Positions 10,201 to 18,573 of a stretch of 64,000 nt of DNA are shown here, piece by piece. The translations under genes and the position numbers were made by a program. The notes beneath the pieces were generated by a model. That model searched no databases. It saw nothing but the letters and a program-made list of their open reading frames with translations, and was not told the DNA's origin. Each line of letters begins with the position of its first letter. Position 1 is the stretch's first letter. Source of the DNA: CALJXB01 sp965225935 (GTDB taxonomy: Bacteria; Pseudomonadota; Alphaproteobacteria; Kiloniellales; JAKSDN01). The stretch spans positions 1 to 64,000 of the forward strand of contig CBDDCC010000010.1 in assembly GCA_965225935.1 (NCBI GenBank), written 5' to 3'.

Positions 10201-10518
10201 GCGCTGAAGGAGACGGACGACGGCGCCTGGTGCTTCCGCAAGGTCGAGGGCTACACCCTGCGCACCCCCGGCGATCACAACGACCGCGAGAATGCCCTCG
10301 TCGTCTGGCGCAAGCTGACCGGCGATCTCGAGCGGGACAACCTGATGCTGGACGAGTGGTTCCGGAAATACCGCCTCTCCGCGCAAGACACCGAGTACGA
10401 CGTGATCTATGTGAACGGCTCCAACAACCTGCCCAATCTCCGCCAGGCCGAGGAGACCTGGAAGGTACGCCTGATCGAGGAAGCCTTCCACCAGGCCATG
10501 TGGGACGTGGAGAGCTGA
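7249..10518 (+). CDS. Site-specific DNA methyltransferase (type III Mod-like, beta class) with large N-terminal extension
   Basis: This protein of 1089 residues has motif IV YIDPPFNTG near residue 508 and the AdoMet-binding motif FFLGSGT near residue 800. That order (IV, target region, I) is the beta class used by type III Mod enzymes, which methylate adenine N6 or cytosine N4. About 430 residues precede the methylase core, far more than in ordinary Mod proteins. The chosen ATG has AGGAG 11 bases upstream. Its stop is three bases from the Res gene, so the two probably form a modification/restriction pair. By eye, bases 8530-9890, covering the catalytic and target-recognition parts, are clearly AT-richer than both ends. 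Confidence 0.88.
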   Translation: MANVEKQRERLIALLKELFQLDQPDLDFGFYRIMHTKAGQVTKFLEEDLLGIIREAFGEADEARIAEARATYEAARKQAADYGAPDPDATEPVKKAKAAWDAAKGSGSNEGDVYDHLYRFFERYYDNGDFMSRRYFARETDGKAAPYAVPYDGREVYLHWANRDQYYIKTSEYLANFTFDPTQAKEFQAHHGALFEEKPLKVHCRIVSASEGEHNNVKASEQTERYFIVHQPEPVKIETGDSGEPELVIQFQYRPDPEKSGQEGTWRKKRLAEAAEKVKALLATLEGAGDYVTALMTPAPTEAEKERTLLEKYLAQYTGRNTTDYFIHKDLGGFLRRELDFYIKNEVMRLDDIESADAPRVQTYLAKVKVLRRIAQHLIDFLAQLEDFQKRLWMKKKFVVDTQYCITLHRIPEDFYPEIAANEAQREEWSSISSFPKSNALPKRSDAQARTLTLDTAHFSDSFVGKLISKIDVSSEALDGLLINSENSDSLNLIRYSATEAVKSVYIDPPFNTGDDGFVYKDNYPHSSWLSLIRTRLIQALPLLDQSGTFSISIGPEEIGTLRFICDDIFGEANRLPLVTVKRGSVTGHKVINPGVVTISDYLLTYAKKKKSWIGNDVYSERERDVRYNQFIQNRSSSHTEWSFCSLLDAFSEHVGIEKRQLRKHFGDELETKIVDFVSENADAVVQTVTVDRAGVGADFLAAVDRSADGPNVVHLHARTGNPDVYLLGGKKIIFYADKLQTIGDRRVTAERASDIWLDVLPNDLHNEGGVELKKGKKPEALLARIIEMSTNRSDVVLDFFLGSGTASATAQKMGRKWIGIEAAAYFREKSLARMKQTLAGDTRGVSKMFSWKGGGAFKYLRLETYEDALNNLAVRSPPATSETSADFARDYMLRYWLDFETKGSPSLLNIEWFNDPTAYKLKIKKPGTDEYVEKAVDLVETFNWLIGLHVEHLDRWRGYDAAFKREVDPELPEDTNTRLMLDGALKETDDGAWCFRKVEGYTLRTPGDHNDRENALVVWRKLTGDLERDNLMLDEWFRKYRLSAQDTEYDVIYVNGSNNLPNLRQAEETWKVRLIEEAFHQAMWDVES

Positions 10519-10521
10519 GCG

Positions 10522-13500
10522 ATGGCAGGACGGAAAAAGGGCGCCAAGCCCAAGGAGCTGCCCTTCGGACACAAGCTGGTGCTGAACCAGTGGATCGTCA
10601 GCCTGTTCGGCTTCGATCCGCTGAAGGACCACAAGGATGGTAAGCGAACGCTACGGCCGGTGCAGCCGCTGGGCAAGACGGTGAGGGACGCGCAGGAGGG
10701 CATGACGCCCGAGAACCTGCACCACTTCTACAAGGCGCTCGACATCAACCTTCAAGCCACCGCGGAGATCACGCGGGCCGACCTGCTGCGCTACGAGCAC
10801 AACATCGTCAGCCACACGCTGGCGATTAACGAGAAGCGCGACCGGCCGATCGTCTGGAAGTACTACCAGTGGCTCTCACTGCTGTTCGCCGAAATCTATC
10901 TCGACCGGTTCTTCGCCGAAAGCGAGGCGCTGCAGGAGGCGCTGAATGACTATGTCTCGGCCTTCAATACGTACTGGGCCGACGAGGGCTACGAGACGGG
11001 GATATCGCCCTATGAGCTCGACGACCTGAACAAGCTCTGCCTGCAGAACGCGACGGGCTCGGGTAAGACGCTGCTGATGCACGTCAACTTCCTGCAGTTC
11101 CGGCACTATGCCTCGAAGTCCGCCTTCAAGCACGACCTGACCCGGACGGTGTTGATCACGCCGAATGAGGGGCTTTCCCTGCAGCACGCGCGCGAGATGA
11201 AGGGCAGCAACATCGTCGCGTCGCGTCTGCTGACCGACAGCGGCGACCTGCTGTCCTCGGGCAAGAACGGGCTGCGGCAGGTGGACTATACCGAGGTGAC
11301 CAAGCTCGGGGACACGGACGGGCCGAACATCATCGCGACGCGCAATCTGGGTGACCAGAACCTACTTCTTGTCGATGAAGCCCACCGCGGAATGGGGAGC
11401 CAGGAAGAGCGCGGCTGGTTCAGAAGCCGGGCTCGCCTTTCGGGGAAGGGCTTCGTATTCGAATATTCGGCGACACTGAAAGAAGCAGTCGCTGCTGCGA
11501 AGCGGTCCGAGATCGAGGCGTCCTACGCCAAGACAATCCTTTTCGATTATTCTTACCGGTATTTTTACGAAGACGGCTATGGCAAGGATTACCGCATCTT
11601 CAACCTTCCCCGCACATATGCCGAGCTGGAGTTCTCGTATCTGACGGCATGCCTCGTCAGCTTCTATCAACAGCTAAAGCTCTACGAGGACAATCACGGC
11701 ACCTATGCGCCTTACAACATCGAGAAGCCCTTGTGGGTCTTCGTCGGCTCCAGCGTGACGAAGGCGAGCGGATCAAAAGCTGAAAAGGAAACCGTTTCCG
11801 ACGTCGGCAAGATCCTCGCCTTCATCGCGAAATTTCTGAAGAACGAGATAGCCTCTGTCTCGGAAATTGAGCGTATCCTGACCGGCAATGCCCAGGAGAC
11901 CGGTCTGCTCGACGAGAACGGCGGGGACATTTTCGCCGGTGGGTTCGTTTACCTTCAGCAGCTGATGCTGCGTGAAGGCCGGAAGCCCGCCGACCTGTTC
12001 CGCGATATTCTCGACAAGTTGTTTCAGAACAAGGCTGGCGGCGAACTGTCTATCGCCCGGATCAGGGGCGATGAGAATGAGATCATAGCCTCTGTCTCGG
12101 AAATTGAGCGTATCCTGACCGGCAATGCCCAGGAGACCGGTCTGCTCGACGAGAACGGCGGGGACATTTTCGCCGGTGGGTTCGTTTACCTTCAGCAGCT
12201 GATGCTGCGTGAAGGCCGGAAGCCCGCCGACCTGTTCCGCGATATTCTCGACAAGTTGTTTCAGAACAAGGCTGGCGGCGAACTGTCTATCGCCCGGATC
12301 AGGGGCGATGAGAATGAGATCATGCTGCGCGTCGGGCAGGCCGAGAGGCCGTTCGGGCTCATCAACGTCGGCGATGCATCCGGCTTGGCGAGCCATATCG
12401 CTGAGCAGGGATTCGATAATGTGGCGGTCTTAGAGTCCGAGTTTGCCGAGACGATGTTCGGTCAGATCGACCTGTCTAGCTCCCCGGTAAATCTGCTCAT
12501 CGGCTCGAAGCGCTTTGTGGAGGGCTGGGATTGCTGGCGGGTAAGCACGCTTGGTCTTATGCACGTCGGCAAAAGTGAAGGCGCTCAGATTATCCAGCTC
12601 TTCGGGCGCGGGGTTCGCCTTAAGGGGTACGATTGGTCGCTTCAGCGCAGTGGCTTCGCGACGCCGACCCATCAGCCGGAGCTGATCCAATACGTGGAGA
12701 CCCTCAATGTCTTCGGCATCGAGGCGGACTTCATGGAACGCTTCCGCAAGTTCCTCGAAGAGGAAGAGCTGCCTCGCAACGACCAGAAGCAGGTGTTCAC
12801 CGTTCCCCTGACCGTCACCTACGACTTCGGGCAGCGCCTGAAGGTGCTGCGTCCCCGAAGGAAGCGCGCCGATGGCCGCGAGTACGATTTCAAGCGAGAC
12901 GGTGCGGTTCCGGCTCTCGCCTTGGTGCCCGACAAAATACGCCAAAAGGGGATAGAGATAGACTGGTATCCGCGCATCCAATCGCTCGAATCCAAAAAAG
13001 GGACAAAGCTTGGCGGTAAGGAGGAGACCATCTTCGGTGACGGTCATCTGGCCTTCCTCGATTACGACGACCTTTTTTTCAGGCTTGAGAAGTTCAAGCG
13101 CGAGCGGACCTGGCACAACCTGAATATCTCGAAGCCAATGATCAACGTGCTGCTTGCTGACCGGACTTGGTACAAGGTGGTCGTTCCTTTCGGAAAAATG
13201 GAGTTTTCGGATTTCGGCAACGTGGCGCTGTGGCAAGAGATGGCGGCTGAGCTTCTGCAGAAATTCTCAGAAGAATACTACAACTACTGCAAGGCAGCGT
13301 TCATTGAGCCAAGGCTTGAGCTCCGCCAGATCGAGGCCGGCGATGGTAGCCTGCCAGAGGCCGATGAGTACCAGTTGATTGTCGACGCTAGTGAAGCTGC
13401 TCTCATCAACGACATTGAAAGCCTAACCAGGGAGATCGCCTCCCGAAAAGCCGGCATTCTTCGAGCAGGGGACTTGAAAAGCTGCCTCTTCGGCACGCAT

Positions 13501-14016
13501 CTCTACGAGCCGGTTCTGCATGTTGCGAAAGGTAGCAGAATCCAGATCGCGCCTGTATCCCTCAACGAGAGCGAATTCCAGTTCCTGGACGACCTGCGGC
13601 AGTTTATCGAACGCGAGCAGCAACGGCTCGAAAAGGACGGTGTCGAATTGTTCCTTCTCAGAAACGAGAGCCGCGGACGCGGGATCGGCTTCTTCGAGGC
13701 CGGTAACTTCTATCCCGACTTCCTGCTTTGGCAGGTTCAGGATGGCAAGCAATGCCTGTCCTTCATCGAGCCCCACGGGCTCCAGCACGAGGGGCCGGGG
13801 CACAAGAAGATCGAATTTCACTCGGTCATCAAGGACATCGAAGCACGTCTTTCAGCCGACAACGTCGTCCTAAACAGCTTTATCGTCACGCCGACACGGT
13901 TCGGGAAACTCAACTGGGGGAGGACTATTGGCGAGCTGGAGGACATGCACGTCCTCTTCATGGAGGACCGACGCGACAGCTATGTGCAGACCGTTTTCAA
14001 AATGATGCGTCACTGA
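10522..14016 (+). CDS. Type III restriction Res-like DEAD/DEAH helicase-nuclease with internal duplication
   Basis: This is a 1164-residue superfamily 2 helicase. Walker A is ATGSGKT at 177-183, the DEAH box is LLVDEAHRG near 285-288, and the helicase C part contains GSKRFVEGWDCWR and QLFGRGVRLKG. The C-terminus carries a PD-(D/E)XK-like nuclease, YPDFLLW (Asp1066) with FIEPHG (Glu1083), where the usual lysine position is His1085. An exact 79-residue direct repeat (residues 443-521 and 522-600) lies between the two helicase halves. Relatives carry this block once, so activity may be altered. The gene follows the methyltransferase at a three-base gap. Confidence 0.88.
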   Translation: MAGRKKGAKPKELPFGHKLVLNQWIVSLFGFDPLKDHKDGKRTLRPVQPLGKTVRDAQEGMTPENLHHFYKALDINLQATAEITRADLLRYEHNIVSHTLAINEKRDRPIVWKYYQWLSLLFAEIYLDRFFAESEALQEALNDYVSAFNTYWADEGYETGISPYELDDLNKLCLQNATGSGKTLLMHVNFLQFRHYASKSAFKHDLTRTVLITPNEGLSLQHAREMKGSNIVASRLLTDSGDLLSSGKNGLRQVDYTEVTKLGDTDGPNIIATRNLGDQNLLLVDEAHRGMGSQEERGWFRSRARLSGKGFVFEYSATLKEAVAAAKRSEIEASYAKTILFDYSYRYFYEDGYGKDYRIFNLPRTYAELEFSYLTACLVSFYQQLKLYEDNHGTYAPYNIEKPLWVFVGSSVTKASGSKAEKETVSDVGKILAFIAKFLKNEIASVSEIERILTGNAQETGLLDENGGDIFAGGFVYLQQLMLREGRKPADLFRDILDKLFQNKAGGELSIARIRGDENEIIASVSEIERILTGNAQETGLLDENGGDIFAGGFVYLQQLMLREGRKPADLFRDILDKLFQNKAGGELSIARIRGDENEIMLRVGQAERPFGLINVGDASGLASHIAEQGFDNVAVLESEFAETMFGQIDLSSSPVNLLIGSKRFVEGWDCWRVSTLGLMHVGKSEGAQIIQLFGRGVRLKGYDWSLQRSGFATPTHQPELIQYVETLNVFGIEADFMERFRKFLEEEELPRNDQKQVFTVPLTVTYDFGQRLKVLRPRRKRADGREYDFKRDGAVPALALVPDKIRQKGIEIDWYPRIQSLESKKGTKLGGKEETIFGDGHLAFLDYDDLFFRLEKFKRERTWHNLNISKPMINVLLADRTWYKVVVPFGKMEFSDFGNVALWQEMAAELLQKFSEEYYNYCKAAFIEPRLELRQIEAGDGSLPEADEYQLIVDASEAALINDIESLTREIASRKAGILRAGDLKSCLFGTHLYEPVLHVAKGSRIQIAPVSLNESEFQFLDDLRQFIEREQQRLEKDGVELFLLRNESRGRGIGFFEAGNFYPDFLLWQVQDGKQCLSFIEPHGLQHEGPGHKKIEFHSVIKDIEARLSADNVVLNSFIVTPTRFGKLNWGRTIGELEDMHVLFMEDRRDSYVQTVFKMMRH
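11848..12321 (+). repeat. Perfect 237-bp in-frame tandem duplication within the Res-like gene
   Basis: Bases 11848-12084 and 12085-12321 are identical as far as I can read, with a period of exactly 79 codons that begins at a codon boundary. Both copies encode the block running from IASVSEIERILTGNAQ to RIRGDENEI. The flanks share GAGAT-AT microhomology at the junctions, which fits a slippage or unequal-crossover event. The lack of any difference between the copies implies a recent event or an assembly artefact. Confidence 0.95.
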
Positions 14017-14065
14017 CCGAGATGTTTTGGAGTAGCGGTAACAGCTATGAGGCGATGGTGAGCGG

Positions 14066-15748
14066 ATGAAGCAGACAATCGAAGCCAAGGAACAAGAGCT
14101 GAAACGCATTTTTAGCGATGACTACTTGTTCGAGATCCCCGCCTACCAGAGGCCATACGCCTGGACGACCGAGCAGACGTCCGAACTCCTTGACGATCTT
14201 CTCACGGCCATGGGTACGCATGGCCCGATGGATGAGGTAGCCCCGTACTTTCTTGGAAGCATTGTTCTGATAAAGGAACCTAACCACGCGACTGCGCAAG
14301 TGGTTGATGGGCAGCAAAGGCTTACCACATTGACGATCCTTCTCTCGGTGCTCCGAGAGCTGTCCGATGATGCCGAAGCTCGCTCGAGTCTCGACAAATA
14401 TGTTTGTGAGAAGGGCGATAAATTCGCCGGAAGCGAAGATCGTTTTCGCTTAAGTCTCCGGGAACGCGACCGCGATTTTTTCCGAGAGAAGGTGCAGGCG
14501 TCCGGTCGGCTCGGAGATTTCCTGAAGCAAGACGCTGCCAGTTTCTCAGACAGCCAGAAGCGTCTTTTCGAGAATGCCACCTACCTTTGGAAGGAGCTTT
14601 CCGAAGCGGAGCAGTCTGTTCGCGACCGACTCACAATGTTCCTCGTTCAGCGGTCCTATCTAGTCGTCGTCTCGGCATCCGATCAGAACTCCGCCTACCG
14701 GATTTTCTCGGTCATGAACGACCGAGGCCTTGATCTTTCACCGACCGACATCCTCAAAGCCGATATTATCGGTGCGATGCCGGAAAACATACGCCCGAAT
14801 TACACAGATCAGTGGGAGGAGATTGAAGAAGAGCTGGGGCGCGAGGACTTCAAGGACCTCTTCGCGCATATCCGGATGATCTACATGAAGAGCAAGCAGC
14901 GCGGTACTTTGAATCAGGAATTCCGCGATAACGTGCTCAACCGGATCAACGGAAGACAGTTTATTGACAAGGTTCTCATGCCTCTTGCCGAGTCCCATGA
15001 AATTGTGTCGAGGGCGGCTTACGAGAGCACCGGCGATGCTGAAGCCGTCAATGCCTACCTGCGCCATCTTGGGCGGCTCGACAACTATGATTGGATGCCG
15101 CCGGCCATAGCGTTCTTTGACCGCAACCGCAATGACGGAGATGCTCTTGCGCGCTTCGCGCGTGACCTCGAGCGTCTCGCCTATGCCTTGTTCATCATGC
15201 GCGCCAATATCAATGATCGTATTAACAGATATGCGAGCCTTTTACGTGCCATCGAAGACGGTACGGATTTGTTCGCTGACAATGCGCCGCTCCAACTGGC
15301 AACGGAAGAAAAGACACAGGTCAGAATGGCGCTTGACGGCCCGGTCTATCTTCAGACACGTGTCCGGATGCCACTTCTGCTGAGGGTCGATAGCCTCTTG
15401 GCGGACAAGGGGGCTACCTATGAGCACAAGGTGCTCAGTATCGAGCATGTGCTTCCGCAATCGCCTGAAGCGGATTCGCAGTGGGTATCCTGGTTCCCCC
15501 AGGAAGACGAGCGCGTGGAATGGACACACCGGGTGGGCAATCTGGTCCTGCTTTCTAGGCAGAAAAACTCGCAGGCCCAAAACTACGAGTTTGACCGCAA
15601 GAAGAAGGAATACTTCCAAAGAAAGGGCGTAGCCACCTTCGCAGTGACTTCTCAGGTTTTGAGTGAAACGGAATGGACACCCGAGGTATTGCAACGTCGC
15701 CAAGAGCAATTGCTTGACAAATTGGAAGCCGAATGGCGATTGCAGTGA
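14066..15748 (+). CDS. DUF262/DUF1524 protein (GmrSD-like type IV restriction)
   Basis: This 560-residue protein has the DUF262 motifs IPAYQRPYAW (about residues 24-33) and VVDGQQRLTTL (about 80-90), a ParB/Srx-like NTP-using fold. Its C-terminal DUF1524 region has IEHVLPQS (about 460), HRVGNLVLLS and the FDRKKKEYF tail of an HNH-type nuclease. The GmrSD enzyme, which cleaves glucosylated cytosine DNA, has this pair of domains. In the same operon as a methyltransferase and helicases, it probably adds a nuclease for modified phage DNA. It starts 49 bases after the Res gene. Confidence 0.87.
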   Translation: MKQTIEAKEQELKRIFSDDYLFEIPAYQRPYAWTTEQTSELLDDLLTAMGTHGPMDEVAPYFLGSIVLIKEPNHATAQVVDGQQRLTTLTILLSVLRELSDDAEARSSLDKYVCEKGDKFAGSEDRFRLSLRERDRDFFREKVQASGRLGDFLKQDAASFSDSQKRLFENATYLWKELSEAEQSVRDRLTMFLVQRSYLVVVSASDQNSAYRIFSVMNDRGLDLSPTDILKADIIGAMPENIRPNYTDQWEEIEEELGREDFKDLFAHIRMIYMKSKQRGTLNQEFRDNVLNRINGRQFIDKVLMPLAESHEIVSRAAYESTGDAEAVNAYLRHLGRLDNYDWMPPAIAFFDRNRNDGDALARFARDLERLAYALFIMRANINDRINRYASLLRAIEDGTDLFADNAPLQLATEEKTQVRMALDGPVYLQTRVRMPLLLRVDSLLADKGATYEHKVLSIEHVLPQSPEADSQWVSWFPQEDERVEWTHRVGNLVLLSRQKNSQAQNYEFDRKKKEYFQRKGVATFAVTSQVLSETEWTPEVLQRRQEQLLDKLEAEWRLQ

Positions 15749-16920
15749 CAAACGCTCCCGCATAGTCGGGAGCGGCTCGGGAGGCGCGTCAGGAACCGGT
15801 ATGCAATTCACCAAAACTGACTTCATTCAGTACCTGAATTGCCCAAAAACCCTTTGGCTTTTGAAAAGGGACCCGGAGAATTACCCTTATGGCGAATTCT
15901 CCGCCTTCATGCAAAAGCTCACGCGCGAAGGCTACGAGGTGGAGCGCTACGTCCGGCAGTTCTTCAAGAATGCCGGAGATCGTTCGGTCAGTTTCCAGAG
16001 GGTGTTCGAATTCGAGGACGGCCTGTTTGCGCGGGCCGATGCCGTCGAGCAAGTAGGCGACGGTGAGACCGTGCTCTACGAGATCAAGTCCTCCACCAGC
16101 GTCAAGACCGGTGGCCAGCACAACCACGTCAAGGATGCCTGCTTTCAAATGGTTTGCGCGGAGCGCACCGGACAGAGCATCGACCGGGTATATCTCGTGC
16201 ACCTGAACGGGGAGTATGTCCGGGAAGGGGAGGTTGCCCCAGAAGATCTGCTGGTTTTTGCGGATGTCACCGAGCAGGTTCGAGACATTGCGGAAGAGAC
16301 TATCGCCGAGATCGATGCTGCGCTCTCGTTTCTCGCAACCAAGATCGATAGGGCCGGATGTTCTTGCATCGAGCTATCGCGAGGCAATCACTGTGACACC
16401 TTCGCGCTCTTCAACCCCGGAATACCGACGCCGTCGATCTACAGCCTCCCAAGGCTGAGTGCGAACAAGCGCCAGGATTTGCTGTCGATGGGCGTAGTGG
16501 GGCTCGATGCCGTCGAGGATGACTATCCGTTGTCGGAAAATCAGCGACTAATCGTTGAAGCTGCGCAGAGCGGCGCGCCGCAGATCAATGCCGCGGCGAT
16601 CGGGCGTTTCCTGTCGGAGCTGACATTCCCACTGTACTTCTTCGACTACGAGACCTTTGCCTCCGCCGTGCCGCTGGTCGACGGGAGCAGTCCGCACAAG
16701 CATTTTCCGGTGCAGTATTCCCTACACATTTTGACAGAGGATGGAACGCTCAAGCACAGGGAGTATCTGGAGCGCAAAGCGCGCATGCCGATACGCCTGA
16801 TCGAGCGGATGCAGGCCGATATCGGACCTGTGGGCAGCATCGTCTCCTGGCATGCCTCGTTCGAGAAGATGTGCAACCGGGAAATGGCCGAGGGTTTTCC
16901 GGATAAGGCGGATTTCCTCA

Positions 16921-17851
16921 GAGTCTGACTCGAAACTCTACGAGACATAGCAGTACCTTGCGAGGCGCCGTGTGACGAGGCGGATGTGGGCGATGAAGAC
17001 CCATGCCTCGGCGCTGGCGATGGATTTTTCCCAATCCTTGGCCAGTGTTCGGCATCGCCCGAGCCATGCGAAGGTGCGTTCGACGACCCAGCGCCGCGGG
17101 ATGACTTTGAAACCTTTGGCGTGATCGGGCCGCTTGACGATCTTGATGGTCCAGTGGCCGCTCTTGCGCAAGGCGGCGCGCAGCTTGGGGCCGGCATAGC
17201 CGCCATCAGCGAAGAGATGGCGCAGCCAGGGGAAGGCGCGCAGGATCGACTTGAGCACCAGCGGCGCGCCGTCACGGTCCTGTATGTCGGCGCTGTGGAC
17301 GATCAGGCCGACCAGGAGGCCCAGGGTATCGGTGACGATGTGACGCTTGCGCCCCTTGATCTTCTTGCCCGCGTCGTAGCCGCTGATCCCGCCTGATTCC
17401 GTGGTTTTCACGCTCTGGCTGTCGATCACGCCGGCGGTCGGGCTGGCCTCGCGGCCTTCGAGTTCGCGCGCCGCAATGACGAAGTGATGATTGATCCGTG
17501 CCCAAAGGCCGCTGTCGCGCCAGTCGTAGAAATAGCGCTGCACCGTCGAAGGCGGCGGGAAGTCGTTGGGGATCATCGCCCACTGACAGCCGCTCGCGGC
17601 CATGTAGAGCAGCGCATCGCAAACATCGCGAAGCGCCGTCGTGCGGGGCCGGCCCGTGCGCTTGCGCGCCGGCATGAAAGGCGCGATCAGCACCCATTCC
17701 TCGTCAGTCATGTCGCTTGCGTAACGCCGAGCGCGCCGCTCATACTCGCGGCGAGTGGTTTCAGTCCAGGGCATCGTGACCTCCGTTCAGTGTTGCAACC
17801 GAACAGAATCACAAGCCTCTGAAACCACTCAACTAGTTTTGGGTTGGGCTC
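16921..17851. mobile_element. IS5-family insertion sequence (about 931 bp)
   Basis: The ends are imperfect inverted repeats. The left begins GAGTCTGACTCGAAACT, and the right, read inward, begins GAGCCCAACCCAAAACT, with about two thirds of positions matching. The flanking trinucleotides are TCA and TAA, which fits the TNA target of IS5 elements with one changed base. Removing the element and one trinucleotide restores the DUF2779 frame exactly, which fixes the boundaries. One transposase gene on the opposite strand fills it. Confidence 0.85.
16938..17774 (-). CDS. IS5-family DDE transposase
   Basis: This 278-residue transposase begins MPWTETTRREYERRA and has the N-terminal DUF4096-like domain (MTDEEWVLIAPFMP, then CDALLYMAASGCQW). 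The catalytic triad is visible as Asp in VIDSQSVKT, Asp in LFADGGYAG and Glu in RRWVVERTFAWLGR. It catalyses cut-and-paste movement of the surrounding element. Length and motifs are complete, so it is probably active. Confidence 0.95.
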   Translation of the reverse strand: MPWTETTRREYERRARRYASDMTDEEWVLIAPFMPARKRTGRPRTTALRDVCDALLYMAASGCQWAMIPNDFPPPSTVQRYFYDWRDSGLWARINHHFVIAARELEGREASPTAGVIDSQSVKTTESGGISGYDAGKKIKGRKRHIVTDTLGLLVGLIVHSADIQDRDGAPLVLKSILRAFPWLRHLFADGGYAGPKLRAALRKSGHWTIKIVKRPDHAKGFKVIPRRWVVERTFAWLGRCRTLAKDWEKSIASAEAWVFIAHIRLVTRRLARYCYVS

Positions 17852-18245
17852 TAAGAGATCTGAACGACCGAATGGTGGACCTAGAGGACGTGTTCAAGAC
17901 GGATTACGTCGATGCACGGTGTGATGGTTCGACATCCATCAAGAAGGTGCTGCCGGTCGTCTGCCCGCATCTCGACTATAGCGATCTCGATGTCCAGGAC
18001 GGGTCTGCGGCGATGGAGGCGTGGGAACGCATGCTCAACGCCGAGCCGGAAGAGGCAGAGCGCATTGCAGGCTCTCTGTTGAGATACTGCGACCGAGATA
18101 CCTTCGCCATGGTAGAGATCTATCGTTTGCTCTCCGGAATCTAACCGCTAGTTCAAGGGCGAGACAGGAAATGTGACGTTTCGATCCTATTCGCGCGGGC
18201 AGGGCTGGCGATTGCCGCCCTGCTTAACGTCTTCGTCTCGAATAC

Positions 18246-18455
18246 ACTTTCCTGGCCGACACGGTGAATGTGGCAAGCCGGCTTGAGCGGCTCATGCGCG
18301 AAACCGGTGCGCCCCTGATGGTGAGCGATGACCTCGTCGGCGCCGGTAGCCGCCGCGGGGTCGAGCGCTCGGCTCTCCGTCGAGGGTCTGCGCCGGAATC
18401 GGGACCGCACCGTGCGCGGTCGGCGCAAGCCGGTCGAGATCTGGTGCCTGGCGGC
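18246..18455 (+). pseudogene. Relic of a class III adenylate/guanylate cyclase domain
   Basis: One frame reads FLADTVNVASRLERLMRE followed by TGAPLMVSDDLV, the C-terminal signature of class III nucleotide cyclases. It then loses the frame, and another frame continues with DRTVRGRRKPVEIWCLA, the usual end of such domains. No start or N-terminal half is present. It is a decayed fragment between the DUF2779 gene and the PIWI-RE promoter, and marks foreign DNA patched together here. Confidence 0.7.
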
Positions 18456-18512
18456 GATGGCATACCACTGGTGGTGGCCCATCGGCGAGGCATACCAACA
18501 GGTAGATAAAAG

Positions 18513-18566
18513 GCCTTGCGATGAGACAAATAAGACAATATAGTCCCATGTGTCTCATCGCAAGGC
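18513..18566 (+). promoter_or_regulatory. Promoter enclosed by a perfect 16-bp inverted repeat (PIWI-RE operon operator)
   Basis: The arms GCCTTGCGATGAGACA (18513-18528) and TGTCTCATCGCAAGGC (18551-18566) are perfect reverse complements, with a 22-base spacer. A sigma-70-like promoter fits inside: TTGCGA at 18516-18521, a 17-base gap, and TATAGT at 18539-18544. The left arm thus covers the -35 box and the right arm covers the predicted transcription start. The ATG of the first gene lies seven bases beyond the right arm. The HTH in that first protein is a likely binder, which would give autorepression; this last point is inference. Confidence 0.75.
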
Positions 18567-18573
18567 TGCTTCC

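Larger units (their letters stand above)
15801..18144 (+). pseudogene. DUF2779 Cas4/RecB-like nuclease gene interrupted by an IS5 element
   Basis: Bases 15801-16920 and 17855-18144 together restore one frame of about 469 codons. Across the joint it reads DFL then RDLNDRM. The N-terminal part is a Cas4/RecB-like PD-(D/E)XK nuclease, with TDFIQYLNCPKTLWL and Asp near residue 80 plus EIKSS at 94-98. The C-terminal part is an RNase H/DEDD-like exonuclease domain beginning FFDYETF. The insertion separates the end of that second domain and introduces a stop two codons into the element. The gene is therefore broken unless the element is excised. It is the last gene of the six-gene operon. Confidence 0.9.

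Noticed and set aside
4165..18144. Assignment of the first defence operon to DISARM or BREX
   Set aside because: SNF2 and methyltransferase genes are shared with those systems, but the DUF1998 (DrmB), DrmA and PLD (DrmC) genes and the PglZ/BrxC genes are absent.
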